Counted from the stretch's first letter, positions 20,044 to 30,504 are shown. The stretch: 57,505 bases of DNA from Bacillus sp. ZZV12-4809 (GCF_009849585.1 NZ_VCRN01000029.1:1-57505), one strand, 5' to 3'. Numbers and translations are program-made. The notes: generated from the sequence alone by a model not told the origin.

Positions 20044-20418
20044 ATGAAAGTCATTCAAACGAATCAGGCACCGGCAGCAATTGGACCCTATTCTCAGGGG
20101 ATTATAGTAAATAACCTATTCTATAGCTCAGGGCAAATTCCGCTTACAGCTGAAGGCGTTTTGGTGGATGGGGATGTAAAAGAGCAGACGCATCAGGTAT
20201 TTAAAAACCTTCAAGCAGTGCTTGAAGAAGCTGGCGCGTCATTAGATACCGTGGTAAAAGCGACAGTATTTATTAAGGACATGAACGAATTTGCAGCTAT
20301 TAATGAAGTGTATGGGGAATACTTCAGCACCCACAAGCCTGCGCGCTCCTGTGTGGAAGTGGCACGCCTGCCAAAGGATGTCCTAGTGGAAATTGAAGTT
20401 GTAGCTCTTGTAAAATAA
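20044..20418 (+). CDS. ridA: 2-iminobutanoate/2-iminopropanoate deaminase RidA (YabJ)
   Basis: RidA hydrolyses reactive enamine/imine products of PLP enzymes. The 124-residue protein has AIGPYSQGI, the conserved YSSGQIP, and the catalytic arginine in [20 protein letters not shown] precedes the ATG. It follows purR by 24 nt and is probably cotranscribed with it, then terminated. Confidence 0.96.
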   Translation: MKVIQTNQAPAAIGPYSQGIIVNNLFYSSGQIPLTAEGVLVDGDVKEQTHQVFKNLQAVLEEAGASLDTVVKATVFIKDMNEFAAINEVYGEYFSTHKPARSCVEVARLPKDVLVEIEVVALVK

Positions 20419-20434
20419 ATAACCGCAATTCACT

Positions 20435-20462
20435 CGCTCGTTCATATGACGGGCGTTTTTTT
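20435..20462 (+). terminator. terminator after ridA
   Basis: CGCTCGT and ACGGGCG pair over 7 bp (one G-U) and are followed by seven T residues. Confidence 0.88.
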
Positions 20463-20511
20463 ATTTGAAAAAACCTTTGAACAAAATATTCAAAAAATAT
20501 TTTTTATTAAA

Positions 20512-20538
20512 GAAGGAGATTAAGGAAATATGTTGAAT
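20512..20538 (+). promoter_or_regulatory. Sigma-H promoter of spoVG with an AT-rich upstream box
   Basis: GAAGGAGAT (20512-20520) and GTTGAAT (20532-20538) are separated by 11 nt and fit RnAGGAwww-N11/12-RnnGAAT with one mismatch. The AT-rich tract just upstream (20464-20510) is in the position of the AbrB-bound AT box at B. subtilis spoVG. Confidence 0.75.
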
Positions 20539-20582
20539 TTATACAATTAGGATTATATCTTCTCGAAAAGGTGGTGAACAGG

Positions 20583-20873
20583 ATGGAAGTGACAGACGTA
20601 AGATTACGCCGCGTTAATACGGATGGACGAATGAGGGCAATTGCATCTATTACGCTTGATCATGAATTTGTTGTTCATGATATTCGTGTGATTGATGGAA
20701 ATAATGGCTTATTTGTAGCCATGCCGAGCAAACGTACTCCGGATGGGGAGTTTAGAGATATCGCGCACCCAATCAATTCAGGAACGCGCGGTAAAATCCA
20801 GGAGGCTGTTTTAGCCGAGTACCACCGCTTAGGTGAATTAGAAGTTGAATTTGAAGAAGCCGGTGCTTCCTAA
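20583..20873 (+). CDS. spoVG: Septation regulator / RNA-binding protein SpoVG
   Basis: The 96-residue protein is near-identical in sequence to SpoVG of other Bacillus: [30 protein letters not shown] and [20 protein letters not shown]. SpoVG affects asymmetric septation and binds nucleic acids in several Gram-positive bacteria. ATG 20583 is set by AAGGTGGTGA. A sigma-H promoter precedes it and two terminators follow. Confidence 0.98.
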   Translation: MEVTDVRLRRVNTDGRMRAIASITLDHEFVVHDIRVIDGNNGLFVAMPSKRTPDGEFRDIAHPINSGTRGKIQEAVLAEYHRLGELEVEFEEAGAS

Positions 20874-20888
20874 GAAAATAAATCAACA

Positions 20889-20919
20889 AGGGCCTACTTC
20901 ATAAGTAAGGCTCTTTTTT
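20889..20919 (+). terminator. First terminator after spoVG
   Basis: GGGCCTACTT pairs with AAGTAAGGCTC (one bulge) and is followed by six T residues. Confidence 0.88.
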
Positions 20920-20939
20920 ATTTCAGCTGTTAAAAACTA

Positions 20940-20979
20940 GCTCTAAGCCCCCTATTGAAGGCGGTGCTTAGGGCTTTTT
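20940..20979 (+). terminator. Second terminator after spoVG
   Basis: GCTCTAAGC (20940-20948) pairs with GCTTAGGGC (20966-20974) and is followed by five T residues. Confidence 0.82.
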
Positions 20980-21077
20980 CTTTCTTCCTCCTTACCCTTT
21001 CTCTAAAAATAGTAAACCAATATTTAAATAAATACCGTTTAAGGTAATGACAAATATATGTACTTTATCATCAATTC

Positions 21078-21106
21078 TTGAAATAAGAGCCCATTTAAGA
21101 TATATT
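21078..21106 (+). promoter_or_regulatory. Sigma-A promoter of glmU
   Basis: TTGAAA (21078-21083) and TATATT (21101-21106) are separated by 17 nt, 36 nt before the glmU start. Confidence 0.75.
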
Positions 21107-21142
21107 CGTTATGGATAAAAAGGTTAAATTGGAGGCCTGTAA

Positions 21143-22516
21143 ATGTCTAATCGATACGCGGTTATTTTAGCCGCAGGCCAGGGGACAAGAATGAAGTCAA
21201 AGCTTTACAAAGTCCTTCACCCTGTATGCGGCAAACCGATGGTTCAACATGTAGTTGATCAAGTTACAAAGCTTAACATAAAGGAAATTGTCACAATTAC
21301 TGGACACGGAGCGGAAATGGTAGAGCAGCAGCTTGGCTCAAGCAGCAAATATGCTCTTCAAGAGGAGCAGCTTGGCACTGCTCATGCCGTTATGCAGGCA
21401 CGTGAAATGCTTGAAGGCAAAGAGGGTGTCACGATCGTAGTCTGCGGAGATACACCGCTCATCAGGCATGAAACAATGGAAGCGCTTTTCAAGCATCATG
21501 AAGAGCTTTCTGCCAAAGCGACTATTTTAACAGCTCATGCGGAAAATCCATTCGGATATGGACGCGTGATCCGCAATGACATGGGGATGGTTGAAAAAAT
21601 CGTTGAACAGAAAGATGCTTCCGAGGAAGAACGCAAGATAAAAGAAATTAATACTGGAACGTATTGCTTTGATAATAAAGCATTATTCGAAGCCTTGAAC
21701 AAAGTAACAAATGATAATGTGCAGGGCGAGTATTACCTTCCTGATGTAATTGAGATCCTGAAAAATGAAGGGGAGGTCGTTACAGCTTACCAGACGGCTG
21801 ATTTCGGCGAAACTCTGGGTGTCAATGACCGGGTAGCCCTATCTCAGGCAGAATCATTCATGAAACAGCGGATAAATGAAGAACATATGCGTAACGGCGT
21901 GACCATTATTGATCCATCCAACACATATATTGGTTCGGATGTGAAAATTGGTTCAGATACAGTTCTTTACCCTGGAACCATCATTTCCGGAAATACCATC
22001 ATCGGTGCTGAATGTGTGATCGGACCTCATACGGAGATTTCTGATTGCCATATTGGGGAAGGTACAGTGATCCGCCAATCTGCAGCACATGACAGCCATA
22101 TCGGTTCAAAAGTGAACATTGGCCCGTTTGCTCACATTCGTCCGCAATCAGATATTCATGATGAAGTGAAAATCGGCAACTTTGTTGAAGTGAAGAAATC
22201 TGTTTTCGGAAAAGGAAGCAAAGCCTCTCACTTGAGCTATATTGGCGATGCAGAAGTAGGCAAAGGTGTTAACCTGGGCTGCGGCTCAATCACAGTTAAT
22301 TATGACGGCAAAAATAAGTACCTGACTAAAATCGAAGATGGTGTATTCATTGGATGCAACTCCAATCTCGTGGCACCGGTAACGATTGGGGAAGGTGCAT
22401 ATGTGGCAGCAGGCTCAACGATTACTGAAGATGTGCCGGGAGAAGCTCTTTCCATTGCCCGCGCACGCCAGGTGAACAAAGAAAACTACACGCACAAATT
22501 AAACATTAAGAAATAA
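21143..22516 (+). CDS. glmU: Bifunctional UDP-GlcNAc pyrophosphorylase / glucosamine-1-phosphate acetyltransferase
   Basis: GlmU makes UDP-N-acetylglucosamine for peptidoglycan and teichoic acids. The 457-residue protein has an N-terminal uridyltransferase domain with [18 protein letters not shown] (about 8-25), CGDTPL, and a C-terminal left-handed beta-helix acetyltransferase (from about 250) of hexapeptide repeats with the active-site histidine in [17 protein letters not shown] precedes the ATG. prs follows after 44 nt. Confidence 0.98.
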   Translation: MSNRYAVILAAGQGTRMKSKLYKVLHPVCGKPMVQHVVDQVTKLNIKEIVTITGHGAEMVEQQLGSSSKYALQEEQLGTAHAVMQAREMLEGKEGVTIVVCGDTPLIRHETMEALFKHHEELSAKATILTAHAENPFGYGRVIRNDMGMVEKIVEQKDASEEERKIKEINTGTYCFDNKALFEALNKVTNDNVQGEYYLPDVIEILKNEGEVVTAYQTADFGETLGVNDRVALSQAESFMKQRINEEHMRNGVTIIDPSNTYIGSDVKIGSDTVLYPGTIISGNTIIGAECVIGPHTEISDCHIGEGTVIRQSAAHDSHIGSKVNIGPFAHIRPQSDIHDEVKIGNFVEVKKSVFGKGSKASHLSYIGDAEVGKGVNLGCGSITVNYDGKNKYLTKIEDGVFIGCNSNLVAPVTIGEGAYVAAGSTITEDVPGEALSIARARQVNKENYTHKLNIKK

Positions 22517-22560
22517 ACCGAACTTTCTATTTGTAAGAAATAAATCGATGGAGGCCCAAA

Positions 22561-23517
22561 ATGTCAAACCAGTATTTAGATCCAAATTTAAAGGTGTTCA
22601 GTTTAAATTCAAACCGCAGGCTAGCTGCTGAAATCGCCAATGTGATTGGTGTGGAGCTTGGTAAGTGTTCCGTAACGCGCTTCAGCGACGGCGAAATCCA
22701 AATTAACATTGAAGAAAGCATCCGCGGATGCGATGTGTATGTGATTCAGTCAACAAGCTCACCTGTTAATGAGCATTTAATGGAGCTTTTGATCATGATC
22801 GATGCTCTTAAGCGTGCATCTGCCAAGACGATCAACATCGTAATGCCTTACTATGGCTATGCCCGTCAGGACCGCAAAGCAAGAGCGCGTGAGCCGATTA
22901 CTGCTAAGCTTGCAGCAAACCTTTTGGAAACTGCTGGTGCAACCCGTGTGATAACACTTGACCTGCATGCGCCGCAAATTCAAGGATTCTTTGATATTCC
23001 TATTGATCATTTAATGGGTGTGCCAATCCTTTCTGATTACTTCAAGAACAAACTGACTGACAGCGACATCGTAATCGTGTCACCGGACCATGGCGGCGTA
23101 ACACGTGCGCGTAAAATGGCTGATCGCTTAAAAGCGCCGATTGCCATCATTGACAAACGCCGTCCAAGACCAAATGTGGCTGAAGTTATGAACATTGTAG
23201 GAAACATTGATGGAAAAACGGCCATCTTAATCGACGATATTATTGATACTGCAGGAACTATTACATTAGCAGCAAATGCCCTGATTGAAAACGGTGCATC
23301 AGAAGTTTATGCATGCTGTACACACCCGGTTCTATCAGGACCTGCCATCGAAAGAATTGAAAACTCAACTATTAAAGAATTGGTTATAACAAACTCCATT
23401 TCTCTTCCGGAAGAAAAGAAAACAGACAAGATTGTCGAACTATCGGTTGCACCGCTAATCGGTGAAGCGATTATCCGGGTTCATGAAGAGCAATCTGTCA
23501 GCACATTGTTTGATTGA
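22561..23517 (+). CDS. prs: Ribose-phosphate pyrophosphokinase (PRPP synthetase)
   Basis: Prs makes PRPP from ribose-5-phosphate and ATP for nucleotide, His and Trp synthesis. The 318-residue protein has [11 protein letters not shown], the metal-binding [11 protein letters not shown], and the PRPP-binding loop [22 protein letters not shown] precedes the ATG. It is downstream of glmU, with which it is probably cotranscribed. Confidence 0.98.
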   Translation: MSNQYLDPNLKVFSLNSNRRLAAEIANVIGVELGKCSVTRFSDGEIQINIEESIRGCDVYVIQSTSSPVNEHLMELLIMIDALKRASAKTINIVMPYYGYARQDRKARAREPITAKLAANLLETAGATRVITLDLHAPQIQGFFDIPIDHLMGVPILSDYFKNKLTDSDIVIVSPDHGGVTRARKMADRLKAPIAIIDKRRPRPNVAEVMNIVGNIDGKTAILIDDIIDTAGTITLAANALIENGASEVYACCTHPVLSGPAIERIENSTIKELVITNSISLPEEKKTDKIVELSVAPLIGEAIIRVHEEQSVSTLFD

Positions 23518-23538
23518 TCGGCAATAAAATAACTGTCC

Positions 23539-23572
23539 AGGCTTGCTGCAAAGCAAGCCTGATTTGCTTTTT
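23539..23572 (+). terminator. terminator after prs
   Basis: AGGCTTGC and GCAAGCCT form a perfect 8-bp stem. A T-rich tract follows after a short GATTTGC spacer. Confidence 0.8.
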
Positions 23573-23609
23573 CTTTCTAAAAAAAATAATAAGGCTTCAA
23601 AACAAAAAC

Positions 23610-23635
23610 GTTTAGATTTCCTCATTTTAGGGCAT
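23610..23635 (+). promoter_or_regulatory. Possible sigma-B promoter of ctc
   Basis: GTTTAG (23610-23615) and GGGCAT (23630-23635) are 14 nt apart, close to GTTTWW-N12/15-GGGWAW. ctc is the prototype sigma-B gene in B. subtilis. Confidence 0.55.
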
Positions 23636-23685
23636 TTTTTTATATAGACAAGACTAATTCTTTAAATGAGGAAGGGGACGTATTT

Positions 23686-24336
23686 ATGACAGCTGTATTG
23701 CAGGCAAAAGAAAGAAAAGGTTCACGCAACTCTAACTTAACTTCACTGCGCAAGGAAGGGAATATTCCGGCCGTTGTGTACGGGTCGAAGCTGCAAAGCA
23801 AATCCATTTACTTAAGTGGAGCTGACTTTCTGAAAACGATCAAGGAAGTGGGCAGAAACGGCGTATTTTCATTGGATGTGGATGGCAGCAAGCATGATGT
23901 GGTACTTAGTGACTATCAATCCAACCCGATTAAAAATGAAATCGTCCATGCAGATTTCATAGCGGTCGATATGAATAAAGAAATGACGGCTGATGTACGC
24001 GTCGTCTTGACCGGTGATGCAGCAGGTGTAAAAGATGGAGGCGTTATGCAGCAATCTCTGCATGAAGTTTCAGTCACGGCGACACCGAATAATATTCCAT
24101 CCACTGTTGAGGTGGATGTAACAAGCCTTCAGGTAAACGAGACTTTGACTGTCGCAGATATCAAAGCAAATCGCGGCTATGAAATAAACAATGAAGAAGA
24201 TGAGGTTATCGCTTCCATCCTTCCTCCAAGACAGGAAGAAGAAATCAACAGCGGTGAAGAACAGGAAGCGGGTACACCTGAAAATGAAGAAGGCAGAGAA
24301 ACAACTGCCAATGAAGATAAAACAGGCGGAGAATAA
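23686..24336 (+). CDS. ctc: Ribosomal protein L25, general stress type (Ctc)
   Basis: Ctc is the L25/TL5 protein that binds 5S rRNA and is induced by general stress. The 216-residue protein has the L25 beta-barrel (about 1-95, with IPAVVYGSKLQSK and NPIKNEIVHADFIAVD), a C-terminal TL5-type beta domain (to about 185), and an acidic low-complexity tail of about 30 residues rich in Glu, Thr and Asn. GAGGAAGGGG precedes the ATG. A terminator follows, then an odd repeat in the same frame. Confidence 0.95.
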   Translation: MTAVLQAKERKGSRNSNLTSLRKEGNIPAVVYGSKLQSKSIYLSGADFLKTIKEVGRNGVFSLDVDGSKHDVVLSDYQSNPIKNEIVHADFIAVDMNKEMTADVRVVLTGDAAGVKDGGVMQQSLHEVSVTATPNNIPSTVEVDVTSLQVNETLTVADIKANRGYEINNEEDEVIASILPPRQEEEINSGEEQEAGTPENEEGRETTANEDKTGGE

Positions 24337-24357
24337 GCTCGAGAGAAGCTATTCTTA

Positions 24358-24393
24358 CAGGGGCTTTGCAATATGGCAAGCCCCTGTTTGCTT
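24358..24393 (+). terminator. terminator after ctc
   Basis: CAGGGGCTT and AAGCCCCTG form a perfect 9-bp stem, followed by TTTGCTTGG. The T-run is short, so termination may be partial. Confidence 0.7.
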
Positions 24394-24687
24394 GGTGTGG
24401 GAATGGGTTTTGGATTGGCTTGTCTTTTGACAGAGGAAACGAAAAAATAGCAGTTAGAGTCCGAATCTGGTTTAACTTTGACACAAAAAGACGGAAACGT
24501 GCCAGTAGAGTCAGAACCAGGCACATCTTCGGACAAGGCGCCGGAAAAAACGCCAGCAAAGTCCAAACCCGCAACCTCCAAACAGAATCTTCTTACCGAA
24601 CCACACACTTTCAACTATAATAAAAAAGAGAATGGATTAAATCAGCACACACGCCAGGCCGTTAGCGGGCGTATGATGCTGTTCTAA
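24373..24687 (+). pseudogene. Possible broken small ORF with a 17-codon tandem repeat
   Basis: In the same frame as ctc, an ATG at 24373 opens 25 codons with a hydrophobic stretch (LLGVGMGFGLACLL), stops at TAG 24448-24450, and the frame then stays open to TAA 24685-24687. Three tandem 51-bp units begin at 24427, 24478 and 24529, each 17 codons. Units two and three are rich in P, S, K, E and T; the stop lies in unit one. No ribosome binding site is convincing. It may be a decaying gene or a repeat; I do not recognise a family. Confidence 0.35.
24593..24621 (+). promoter_or_regulatory. Candidate sigma-A promoter of pth
   Basis: TATAAT (24616-24621) is perfect, and TTACCG lies 17 nt upstream as a poor -35. 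It is 80 nt before the pth start. Confidence 0.45.
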
Positions 24688-24701
24688 TATGGGGTGAGAA
24701 A

Positions 24702-25262
24702 ATGAAATTGATTGTAGGGCTCGGAAATCCCGGCAAGCAGTATGATAAAACAAGGCATAATATTGGCTTTGAAGTGATTGATGTTTTATCAGACCGGCTG
24801 AATATTCCTCTGAATCAGGCTAAGCTGAAAGGCGTATTTGGCGCAGGCTATGTGAACGGAGAAAAAGTATTTCTGCTTAAGCCTCTTACATATATGAATT
24901 TGTCAGGAGAGTCCATCCGGGCAGTTATGGATTATTTTGAAATTAATGATGATGAACTTGTGGTGATCTATGATGATCTGGATCTTCCTGTGGGCAAGAT
25001 TCGGCTCCGCCAAAAAGGAAGCGCAGGCGGCCATAATGGGATCAAATCAACGATTGCCCATCTGGGGACACAGGAATTTAACAGAATCAGAGTCGGCATT
25101 GACCGTCCGCCAAGCGGCATGAAGGTGCCAGACTATGTGCTCGGCCGCTTCACGAAAGAAGAACAGGCCGTTATGGATGAAACGGTTAAAAAGTGCGCAG
25201 AGGCCTGTGAGGAATGGTTTAGAAAACCATTTTTACAGGTTATGAACGATTTTAATCAATAA
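24702..25262 (+). CDS. pth: Peptidyl-tRNA hydrolase (SpoVC)
   Basis: Pth releases peptides from stalled peptidyl-tRNA. The 186-residue protein has [19 protein letters not shown] with the catalytic histidine, the [10 protein letters not shown] loop, and [23 protein letters not shown] split across 90-112. GGGGTGAG precedes the ATG. The locus is called spoVC in B. subtilis because one allele blocks coat formation. Confidence 0.98.
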   Translation: MKLIVGLGNPGKQYDKTRHNIGFEVIDVLSDRLNIPLNQAKLKGVFGAGYVNGEKVFLLKPLTYMNLSGESIRAVMDYFEINDDELVVIYDDLDLPVGKIRLRQKGSAGGHNGIKSTIAHLGTQEFNRIRVGIDRPPSGMKVPDYVLGRFTKEEQAVMDETVKKCAEACEEWFRKPFLQVMNDFNQ

Positions 25263-25329
25263 GCTTCATATTTTATGAATCTTATCATAGAATAATGTAT
25301 CTCATCATTGGCGGCAGTGCCGGATGCGT

Positions 25330-25359
25330 GAATAAGTTCCCTTCCAGAGGTCCATAATA
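25330..25359 (+). promoter_or_regulatory. Forespore (sigma-F/G) promoter of fin
   Basis: GAATA (25330-25334), exactly 18 nt, then CATAATA (25353-25359) fits GHATR-N18-CATNHTA completely. It is 32 nt before the start of fin, a forespore gene. Confidence 0.82.
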
Positions 25360-25391
25360 GAATCATGGACAGTTAAACGGGAGGGACAGGC

Positions 25392-25622
25392 ATGGCTATT
25401 CATTATCATTGCCGTCATTGCGGAACAAAACTTGGTTCTCTGGAGAACAGCTCTGTTTATTCAGAGCAGCTTGGGTTCCATAAGCTAAACGATCAGGAAC
25501 GCCAGGAGATGATCTCGTATGATCAATCAGGAGATATGCATGTAACAGCGATCTGTGAGGATTGCCAGGAATCCCTGGAGCGCAATCCGGATTATCATCA
25601 GCACGACTTTATTATTCATTAA
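25392..25622 (+). CDS. fin: Anti-sigma-F factor Fin (YabK)
   Basis: Fin inhibits sigma-F to help the switch to sigma-G in the forespore. The 76-residue protein has two CxxC zinc pairs (CRHC at 8-11, CEDC near 55-58) flanking the [13 protein letters not shown] segment. GGGAGGGACAGGC precedes the ATG. With csfB (Gin), the window encodes both of the small zinc-binding anti-sigma factors that control forespore timing. Confidence 0.95.
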   Translation: MAIHYHCRHCGTKLGSLENSSVYSEQLGFHKLNDQERQEMISYDQSGDMHVTAICEDCQESLERNPDYHQHDFIIH

Positions 25623-25625
25623 CAA

Positions 25626-25653
25626 GCTTTGGAGGCAATCCAAAGCGTTTTTC
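25626..25653 (+). terminator. terminator after fin
   Basis: GCTTTGGA and TCCAAAGC form a perfect 8-bp stem with a 5-nt loop, followed by GTTTTTC. Confidence 0.88.
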
Positions 25654-25878
25654 TATTTCTATTTTGGGCATCATTATATTTAATAGAAACCGTTCTATAG
25701 TTTCTTGTTGGAACCTTATTATTTTTAGTAAGATTAATGATAGGAAAAATGGATTTTGCAGACTGTCAGTTTTCTGTCTCAATGGGGCTGGAACGGCATC
25801 TGCTTTTTGGCGGTTGAACTGCCGGAGCATTTAAAAAAAATGCTTTTGAAAAGATAAAGGGAAATTTGAACGTTGAGA

Positions 25879-25999
25879 ACTGTCTAGCTCCAGCGCCACC
25901 CCCTCGAGGTCATAAGCTCATAGGGACGATAGACTAGTCAATCCCTTGCAGGGCTCGTCTTATGCTATTTTAGGGGTGATCGAGGCGCTTGCGCTTTTC
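25879..25999 (+). repeat. Dispersed hairpin element, copy D
   Basis: It starts AACTGTCTAGCTCCAGCGCC, has CCCCCTCGAGGTCATAAGC, then CTCGTCTTATGCTATTTTAGG, and ends GAGGCGCTTGCGCTTTTCG. The ends pair (AGCTCCAGCGCC with GGCGCTTGCGCT), as does CATAAGC with CTTATG. It ends 5 nt before the AGGAGGGG of mfd. The 225 bp between the fin terminator and this copy hold no gene that I can see. Confidence 0.85.
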
Positions 26000-26017
26000 G
26001 TTATAGGAGGGGCTTTC

Positions 26018-29000
26018 ATGTTTGGTCTTAAAGAGATTATTAGCCGGCAGGATGATGTAAGTTCCATCTTGTCTGGCATAGAGGGAGGACTAAGGGAGCA
26101 GATGCTTGCCGGTTTATCAGGATCGGCACGCACCTTGTTTTTGTCTTCCATATATGAGCAGTCGGGAAGGCCGATGCTTGTTGTAACGCACAACCTTCTG
26201 CAGGCACAGAAACTATATGATGATATCGTCAGTCTGGCAGGGGAATCGGAAGTATTCTTGTATCCTGCCAATGAATTGATCGCAGCAGAGATGGGGATTG
26301 CCAGCCCTGAGTTAAAGGCCCAGCGGATCGAGGCTTTAAATTATTGGAGTACACATAAGACAGGAATCATGATTGTCCCGATGGCAGGGCTAAGAAAAAT
26401 TCTTCCGCCTCCAAGCCATTGGAAGAATTACCAGCTGTCTTTAGCAATAGGCGATGATTTGACTGAAGATCAATTAAAAAGATTTGTTCAGATGGGCTAT
26501 GTCCGTTCTGAAATGGTTTCCTCGCCCGGGGAATTCAGTGTCAGAGGCGGAATCATTGATATCTATCCGCTGACTGAAGCTGATCCGGTAAGGATAGAGC
26601 TGTTTGATACGGAAGTGGACTCAATCCGGACTTTTTCTTTGGAGGATCAGAGATCAAAAGAAAAACTAACCGAGATCTCAATCGGTCCGGCAACTGAAAT
26701 TCCTCTTGATTCAGAGCACTTCGAGACTATCATTGAAAAATTGGAAAAAGGTTTGGGATCAAGCCTGAAAAAACTGAAGGATGATAAAGCGAAAACACAG
26801 CTGGCCCAGAATATCGGGTATGAATTAGAACAGCTGCGAATGGGGAACAAGCCTGAACAGCTTTTCAAATACCTATCGTTTGCCTTTGAGGACGGAAGTA
26901 GTTTAGTAGACTATCTCCCTGCCAATGGCTTAATTTTCATTGATGAAATCAGCCGTGTTCAGGAAATGAATGACACCCTTGATAAGGAGGAGGCGGAGTG
27001 GTATACGAGTCTTTTAGGTGAGGGCCAGATCATACATGATGTGAAGGTATCCCATACCTTAAAAGAGTTCCTTCACCGCTCCAGGCATTCGATTACATAT
27101 ATGTCGCTGTTCCTGAGGCATGTACCGAATACCAATCCGCAAAACATTATAAATGTCACCTGCAAACAGATGCAGAATTTCCATGGCCAGATGCATGTGC
27201 TGAAGGGCGAACTGGACAGATGGAAAAAAGGCAAATATTCGGTCGTATTCCTGGGCCCGGATGAAGAGCGGATCAAAAAGCTGCAACGAGTGCTTGAAGA
27301 CTATGAAATTGAAGCGGCGTTTGTGAGTGAGGAGGATCCAGTCTTAACAGGAAAAATCCAAATTACAGAGGGCAGCCTCCAGACTGGCTTTGAGCTTCCA
27401 GGTCAAAAGCTGGCCGTTATTACGGAAGAAGAGCTTTTTAACAAACGCACGAAAAAGAAAACCCGCAGGCAAAAGCTTTCAAATGCTGAAAGAATTAAAA
27501 GTTATTCCGAACTGAAGGTCGGGGACTATGTTGTTCATGTCAATCACGGGATCGGAAAATACTTGGGGATTGAAACCCTCGAGATTAACGGAGTCCATAA
27601 AGATTATCTTCATATCCGCTACCAGGGCAGCGACAAGCTGTATGTGCCGGTGGAGCAGATTGATCTTGTCCAGAAATATGTCGGCTCTGAAGCAAAAGAG
27701 CCTAAAATTTATAAGCTGGGCGGAAACGACTGGAAGCGGGTTAAGAAAAAGGTTCAATCATCTGTTCAGGATATTGCGGATGACCTGATCAAGCTTTATG
27801 CAGAGCGTGAGGCATCAAAGGGCTATGCCTTCAATCCGGATGGCGATATGCAGAGAGAATTTGAAGCGGCCTTCCCTTACCAGGAAACAGAGGACCAGAT
27901 CCGCTCTATCCATGAAATTAAGAAGGATATGGAGAGGGAGCGCCCAATGGACCGCTTATTATGCGGAGATGTGGGCTATGGGAAAACCGAAGTAGCCATT
28001 CGTGCTGCCTTTAAAGCGATTGCAGATGGAAAACAGGTTGCCATTCTCGTTCCAACGACCATCCTGGCTCAGCAGCATTATGAAACGATGAGAGAGCGAT
28101 TCCAGGATTACCCGATTGAAATTGGGCTGTTAAGCCGATTCAGAACAAAAAAACAGCAGACTGAAACCATTAAAGGATTAAAGGCAGGGACTATTGACGT
28201 AGTTGTCGGCACTCACCGCATTTTATCAAAGGATATTCAGTATAGAGATTTAGGCCTGCTCATTATTGATGAAGAGCAGCGCTTTGGCGTGACACATAAA
28301 GAAAAGATTAAACAGCTTAAGACCAATGTGGATGTCCTTACTCTGACAGCCACGCCAATCCCGCGAACCCTTCATATGTCAATGCTGGGCGTCAGGGACC
28401 TTTCAGTTATTGAAACACCGCCTGAAAACCGATTCCCGGTTCAGACTTATGTAATGGAATACAATGGTGCACTGGTCCGTGAAGCCATTGAAAGGGAACT
28501 GGCGAGGGATGGACAGGTCTATTTCCTATATAACCGGGTGGAGGATATAGAACGAAAAGCCGAGGAAATATCCATGCTGGTTCCAGATGCAAGGGTAACA
28601 TATGCCCATGGGAAAATGACGGAAAATGAGTTAGAATCTGTTATGTTAAGCTTCCTTGAAGGCGAGTCCGATGTTCTCGTCAGCACCACGATTATTGAAA
28701 CAGGCGTAGATATTCCAAATGTCAACACGCTGATTGTCCATGATGCAGACAAAATGGGTCTGTCCCAGCTTTATCAGCTCAGGGGCCGGGTTGGCCGTTC
28801 CAACAGGGTTGCCTATGCGTATTTTACGTATCGAAAAGATAAAGTATTAACAGAAGTAGCTGAAAAGCGGCTTCAGGCCATAAAGGAATTTACGGAGCTC
28901 GGTTCAGGCTTCAAAATTGCCATGCGGGATTTGTCCATCAGGGGCGCCGGCAATCTGCTCGGAGCCGAACAGCATGGATTTATCGACTCCGTCGGTTTTG

Positions 29001-29557
29001 ATCTGTATTCGCAAATGCTTAAAGAAGCGATTGAAGAACGGAAGGATAAGCTCGATGGCATCGAGGAAAAGCCGGCTAAAATTGAAATCGATCTGGACGT
29101 GGATGCTTATATCCCTGATTTCTACTTGTCTGATGGCCATCAGAAAATTGAAATGTATAAGCGATTCCGGGGCATTTCAACTCTTGAAGATGTAGAAGAG
29201 CTTCAGGATGAAATGATCGACCGTTTTGGCGAATATCCAGATGAGGTAGGCTACTTATTCCAGATTGCCGAAATGAAGGCTTACGGTGAATTGGCAGGAG
29301 TCGAAACCGTTAAGCAATCCAAACAGGAAGTGCTGATTCTTTTATCTGAAAAGGCCAGCGAAAATGTGGACGGACAGAAGATTTTCCAGATTACCAGCAA
29401 ATATGGCCGCATGATCGGCTTGGGCATGGATGGCAAGAAGCTGAAAGCAGTCCTTCATATTAAAGGCGTCAAAACAAATGAATGGCTCAATATTGCCTAT
29501 GAAGTGATTAAAGGAATGCACGAAGCTAAAAAGGAGCAAGAACATCCAACTGCCTAG
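26018..29557 (+). CDS. mfd: Transcription-repair coupling factor Mfd
   Basis: Mfd removes stalled RNA polymerase from damaged DNA and recruits UvrA. The 1179-residue protein has an N-terminal UvrB-like region, the RNA polymerase-interacting CarD-like domain (about 500-565, [19 protein letters not shown]), the translocase motor with Walker A GDVGYGKT at 650-657 and DEEQ at 751-754, the RGRVGRSNR motif, and a C-terminal TRCF domain. ATG 26018 is set by AGGAGG; 24 upstream in-frame codons come from the repeat element and are not real. Confidence 0.98.
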   Translation: MFGLKEIISRQDDVSSILSGIEGGLREQMLAGLSGSARTLFLSSIYEQSGRPMLVVTHNLLQAQKLYDDIVSLAGESEVFLYPANELIAAEMGIASPELKAQRIEALNYWSTHKTGIMIVPMAGLRKILPPPSHWKNYQLSLAIGDDLTEDQLKRFVQMGYVRSEMVSSPGEFSVRGGIIDIYPLTEADPVRIELFDTEVDSIRTFSLEDQRSKEKLTEISIGPATEIPLDSEHFETIIEKLEKGLGSSLKKLKDDKAKTQLAQNIGYELEQLRMGNKPEQLFKYLSFAFEDGSSLVDYLPANGLIFIDEISRVQEMNDTLDKEEAEWYTSLLGEGQIIHDVKVSHTLKEFLHRSRHSITYMSLFLRHVPNTNPQNIINVTCKQMQNFHGQMHVLKGELDRWKKGKYSVVFLGPDEERIKKLQRVLEDYEIEAAFVSEEDPVLTGKIQITEGSLQTGFELPGQKLAVITEEELFNKRTKKKTRRQKLSNAERIKSYSELKVGDYVVHVNHGIGKYLGIETLEINGVHKDYLHIRYQGSDKLYVPVEQIDLVQKYVGSEAKEPKIYKLGGNDWKRVKKKVQSSVQDIADDLIKLYAEREASKGYAFNPDGDMQREFEAAFPYQETEDQIRSIHEIKKDMERERPMDRLLCGDVGYGKTEVAIRAAFKAIADGKQVAILVPTTILAQQHYETMRERFQDYPIEIGLLSRFRTKKQQTETIKGLKAGTIDVVVGTHRILSKDIQYRDLGLLIIDEEQRFGVTHKEKIKQLKTNVDVLTLTATPIPRTLHMSMLGVRDLSVIETPPENRFPVQTYVMEYNGALVREAIERELARDGQVYFLYNRVEDIERKAEEISMLVPDARVTYAHGKMTENELESVMLSFLEGESDVLVSTTIIETGVDIPNVNTLIVHDADKMGLSQLYQLRGRVGRSNRVAYAYFTYRKDKVLTEVAEKRLQAIKEFTELGSGFKIAMRDLSIRGAGNLLGAEQHGFIDSVGFDLYSQMLKEAIEERKDKLDGIEEKPAKIEIDLDVDAYIPDFYLSDGHQKIEMYKRFRGISTLEDVEELQDEMIDRFGEYPDEVGYLFQIAEMKAYGELAGVETVKQSKQEVLILLSEKASENVDGQKIFQITSKYGRMIGLGMDGKKLKAVLHIKGVKTNEWLNIAYEVIKGMHEAKKEQEHPTA

Positions 29558-29700
29558 TTTGGACACACTCCTGTCAATAAAATGAAACATTAGAAATGTT
29601 TATCTTGTTTCTGGCAAGGGTATTTTTAAGTGAAGAACCATTTGGAATGTTTATCCGAAAATGGAATGAATAACATCTACGAGAAAAAGTTTTTGTGCAC

Positions 29701-29729
29701 GTATATAACTTTCCATATGAAAGATACTA
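29701..29729 (+). promoter_or_regulatory. Possible sigma-G promoter of spoVT
   Basis: GTATA (29701-29705) and GATACTA (29723-29729) are 17 nt apart and nearly fit GHATR-N18-CATNHTA. spoVT is sigma-G-dependent in B. subtilis. Transcripts from here would pass through repeat copy E. Confidence 0.4.
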
Positions 29730-29812
29730 AGTTCAAACATGGCGATGCATTCATTTTCTCCCAATTATGGATCATAGCCAAAAGAGGAAAGAGTAAGTGC
29801 TGCGCTGAAGTG

Positions 29813-29933
29813 AGAATGGTCTAGCTTCGGCGCCTAGCCCCTTGGGTCATAAGCCAAATCACTCCAGAAATCAGGATTTCCTGTGTGATTCGTCTTATGC
29901 TTGTCGGGGCTCTGCAAGGCGCTTCCGCTTTTC
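29813..29933 (+). repeat. Dispersed hairpin element, copy E
   Basis: It reads GAATGGTCTAGCTTCGGCGCC ... AGCCCCTTGGGTCATAAGCC ... GTCTTATGCTTGTCGGGGCT ... AAGGCGCTTCCGCTTTTC. GGCGCC/GGCGCT, AGCCCC/GGGGCT, CATAAG/CTTATG and AATCAC/GTGATT pair in nested order, making a long imperfect hairpin of about 120 nt. It ends about 20 nt before the spoVT ribosome binding site. Confidence 0.88.
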
Positions 29934-29967
29934 TAAAAATCATCAGATGAAAGTGAGGCAACGTTGG

Positions 29968-30504
29968 ATGAAAGCAACAGGTATAGTTCGTCGTATCGAT
30001 GATTTGGGTCGTGTAGTCATTCCGAAAGAAATCCGCAGAACATTGCGTATTCGTGAGGGGGACCCGCTGGAGATTTTCGTAGATCGTGATGGAGAAGTCA
30101 TCTTAAAGAAATACTCACCAATCAGTGAATTAAGCGATTTTGCAAAAGAATATGCAGAAGCATTATATGACAGCCTGGGAAATCCAGTGTTAATCTGTGA
30201 CAGAGATACTTATATCGCTGTGGCAGGCGGTTCTAAAAAGGATTACTTAAACAAAAATATAAGCGATCTTGTTGAAAAAACAATGGAAGAACGCAGTTCA
30301 GTTCTGGTTAACCAGTCAGGCGACATTTCGCTTGTGGACGGGAACACTGAAGCTTCCTCCGCTTATACAATTGGCCCAATCATTGCTAACGGCGATCCAA
30401 TTGGAGCAGTTATCATTTTTGCTAAAGAAGATTCTCTTGGAGACGTGGAACAAAAAGCAGTTGAAACAGCAGCTGGCTTCCTGGCAAGACAAATGGAATC
30501 ATAA
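29968..30504 (+). CDS. spoVT: Stage V sporulation protein T, forespore regulator
   Basis: SpoVT modulates sigma-G-dependent genes in the forespore. The 178-residue protein has an N-terminal AbrB-type swapped-hairpin DNA-binding domain (MKATGIVRRIDDLGRVVIPK, 1-20) and a C-terminal GAF-like domain (about 57-178). It is a paralogue of AbrB at 8.4 kb. ATG 29968 is supported by GTGAGG 9 nt upstream; earlier in-frame starts lie in repeat copy E. Confidence 0.98.
   Translation: MKATGIVRRIDDLGRVVIPKEIRRTLRIREGDPLEIFVDRDGEVILKKYSPISELSDFAKEYAEALYDSLGNPVLICDRDTYIAVAGGSKKDYLNKNISDLVEKTMEERSSVLVNQSGDISLVDGNTEASSAYTIGPIIANGDPIGAVIIFAKEDSLGDVEQKAVETAAGFLARQMES

Noticed and set aside
24177..24614. Minus-strand 145-codon ORF opposite the ctc 3' end
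   Set aside because: It is antisense to ctc and to the 51-bp repeat, and its composition mirrors the repeat; no ribosome binding site.
25946..26017. N-terminal extension of Mfd (24 codons)
   Set aside because: The extension is encoded by the dispersed repeat, while AGGAGG and the conserved MFGLKE start lie at 26018. The same reasoning removes extensions of MetG, SpoVT and HslO.
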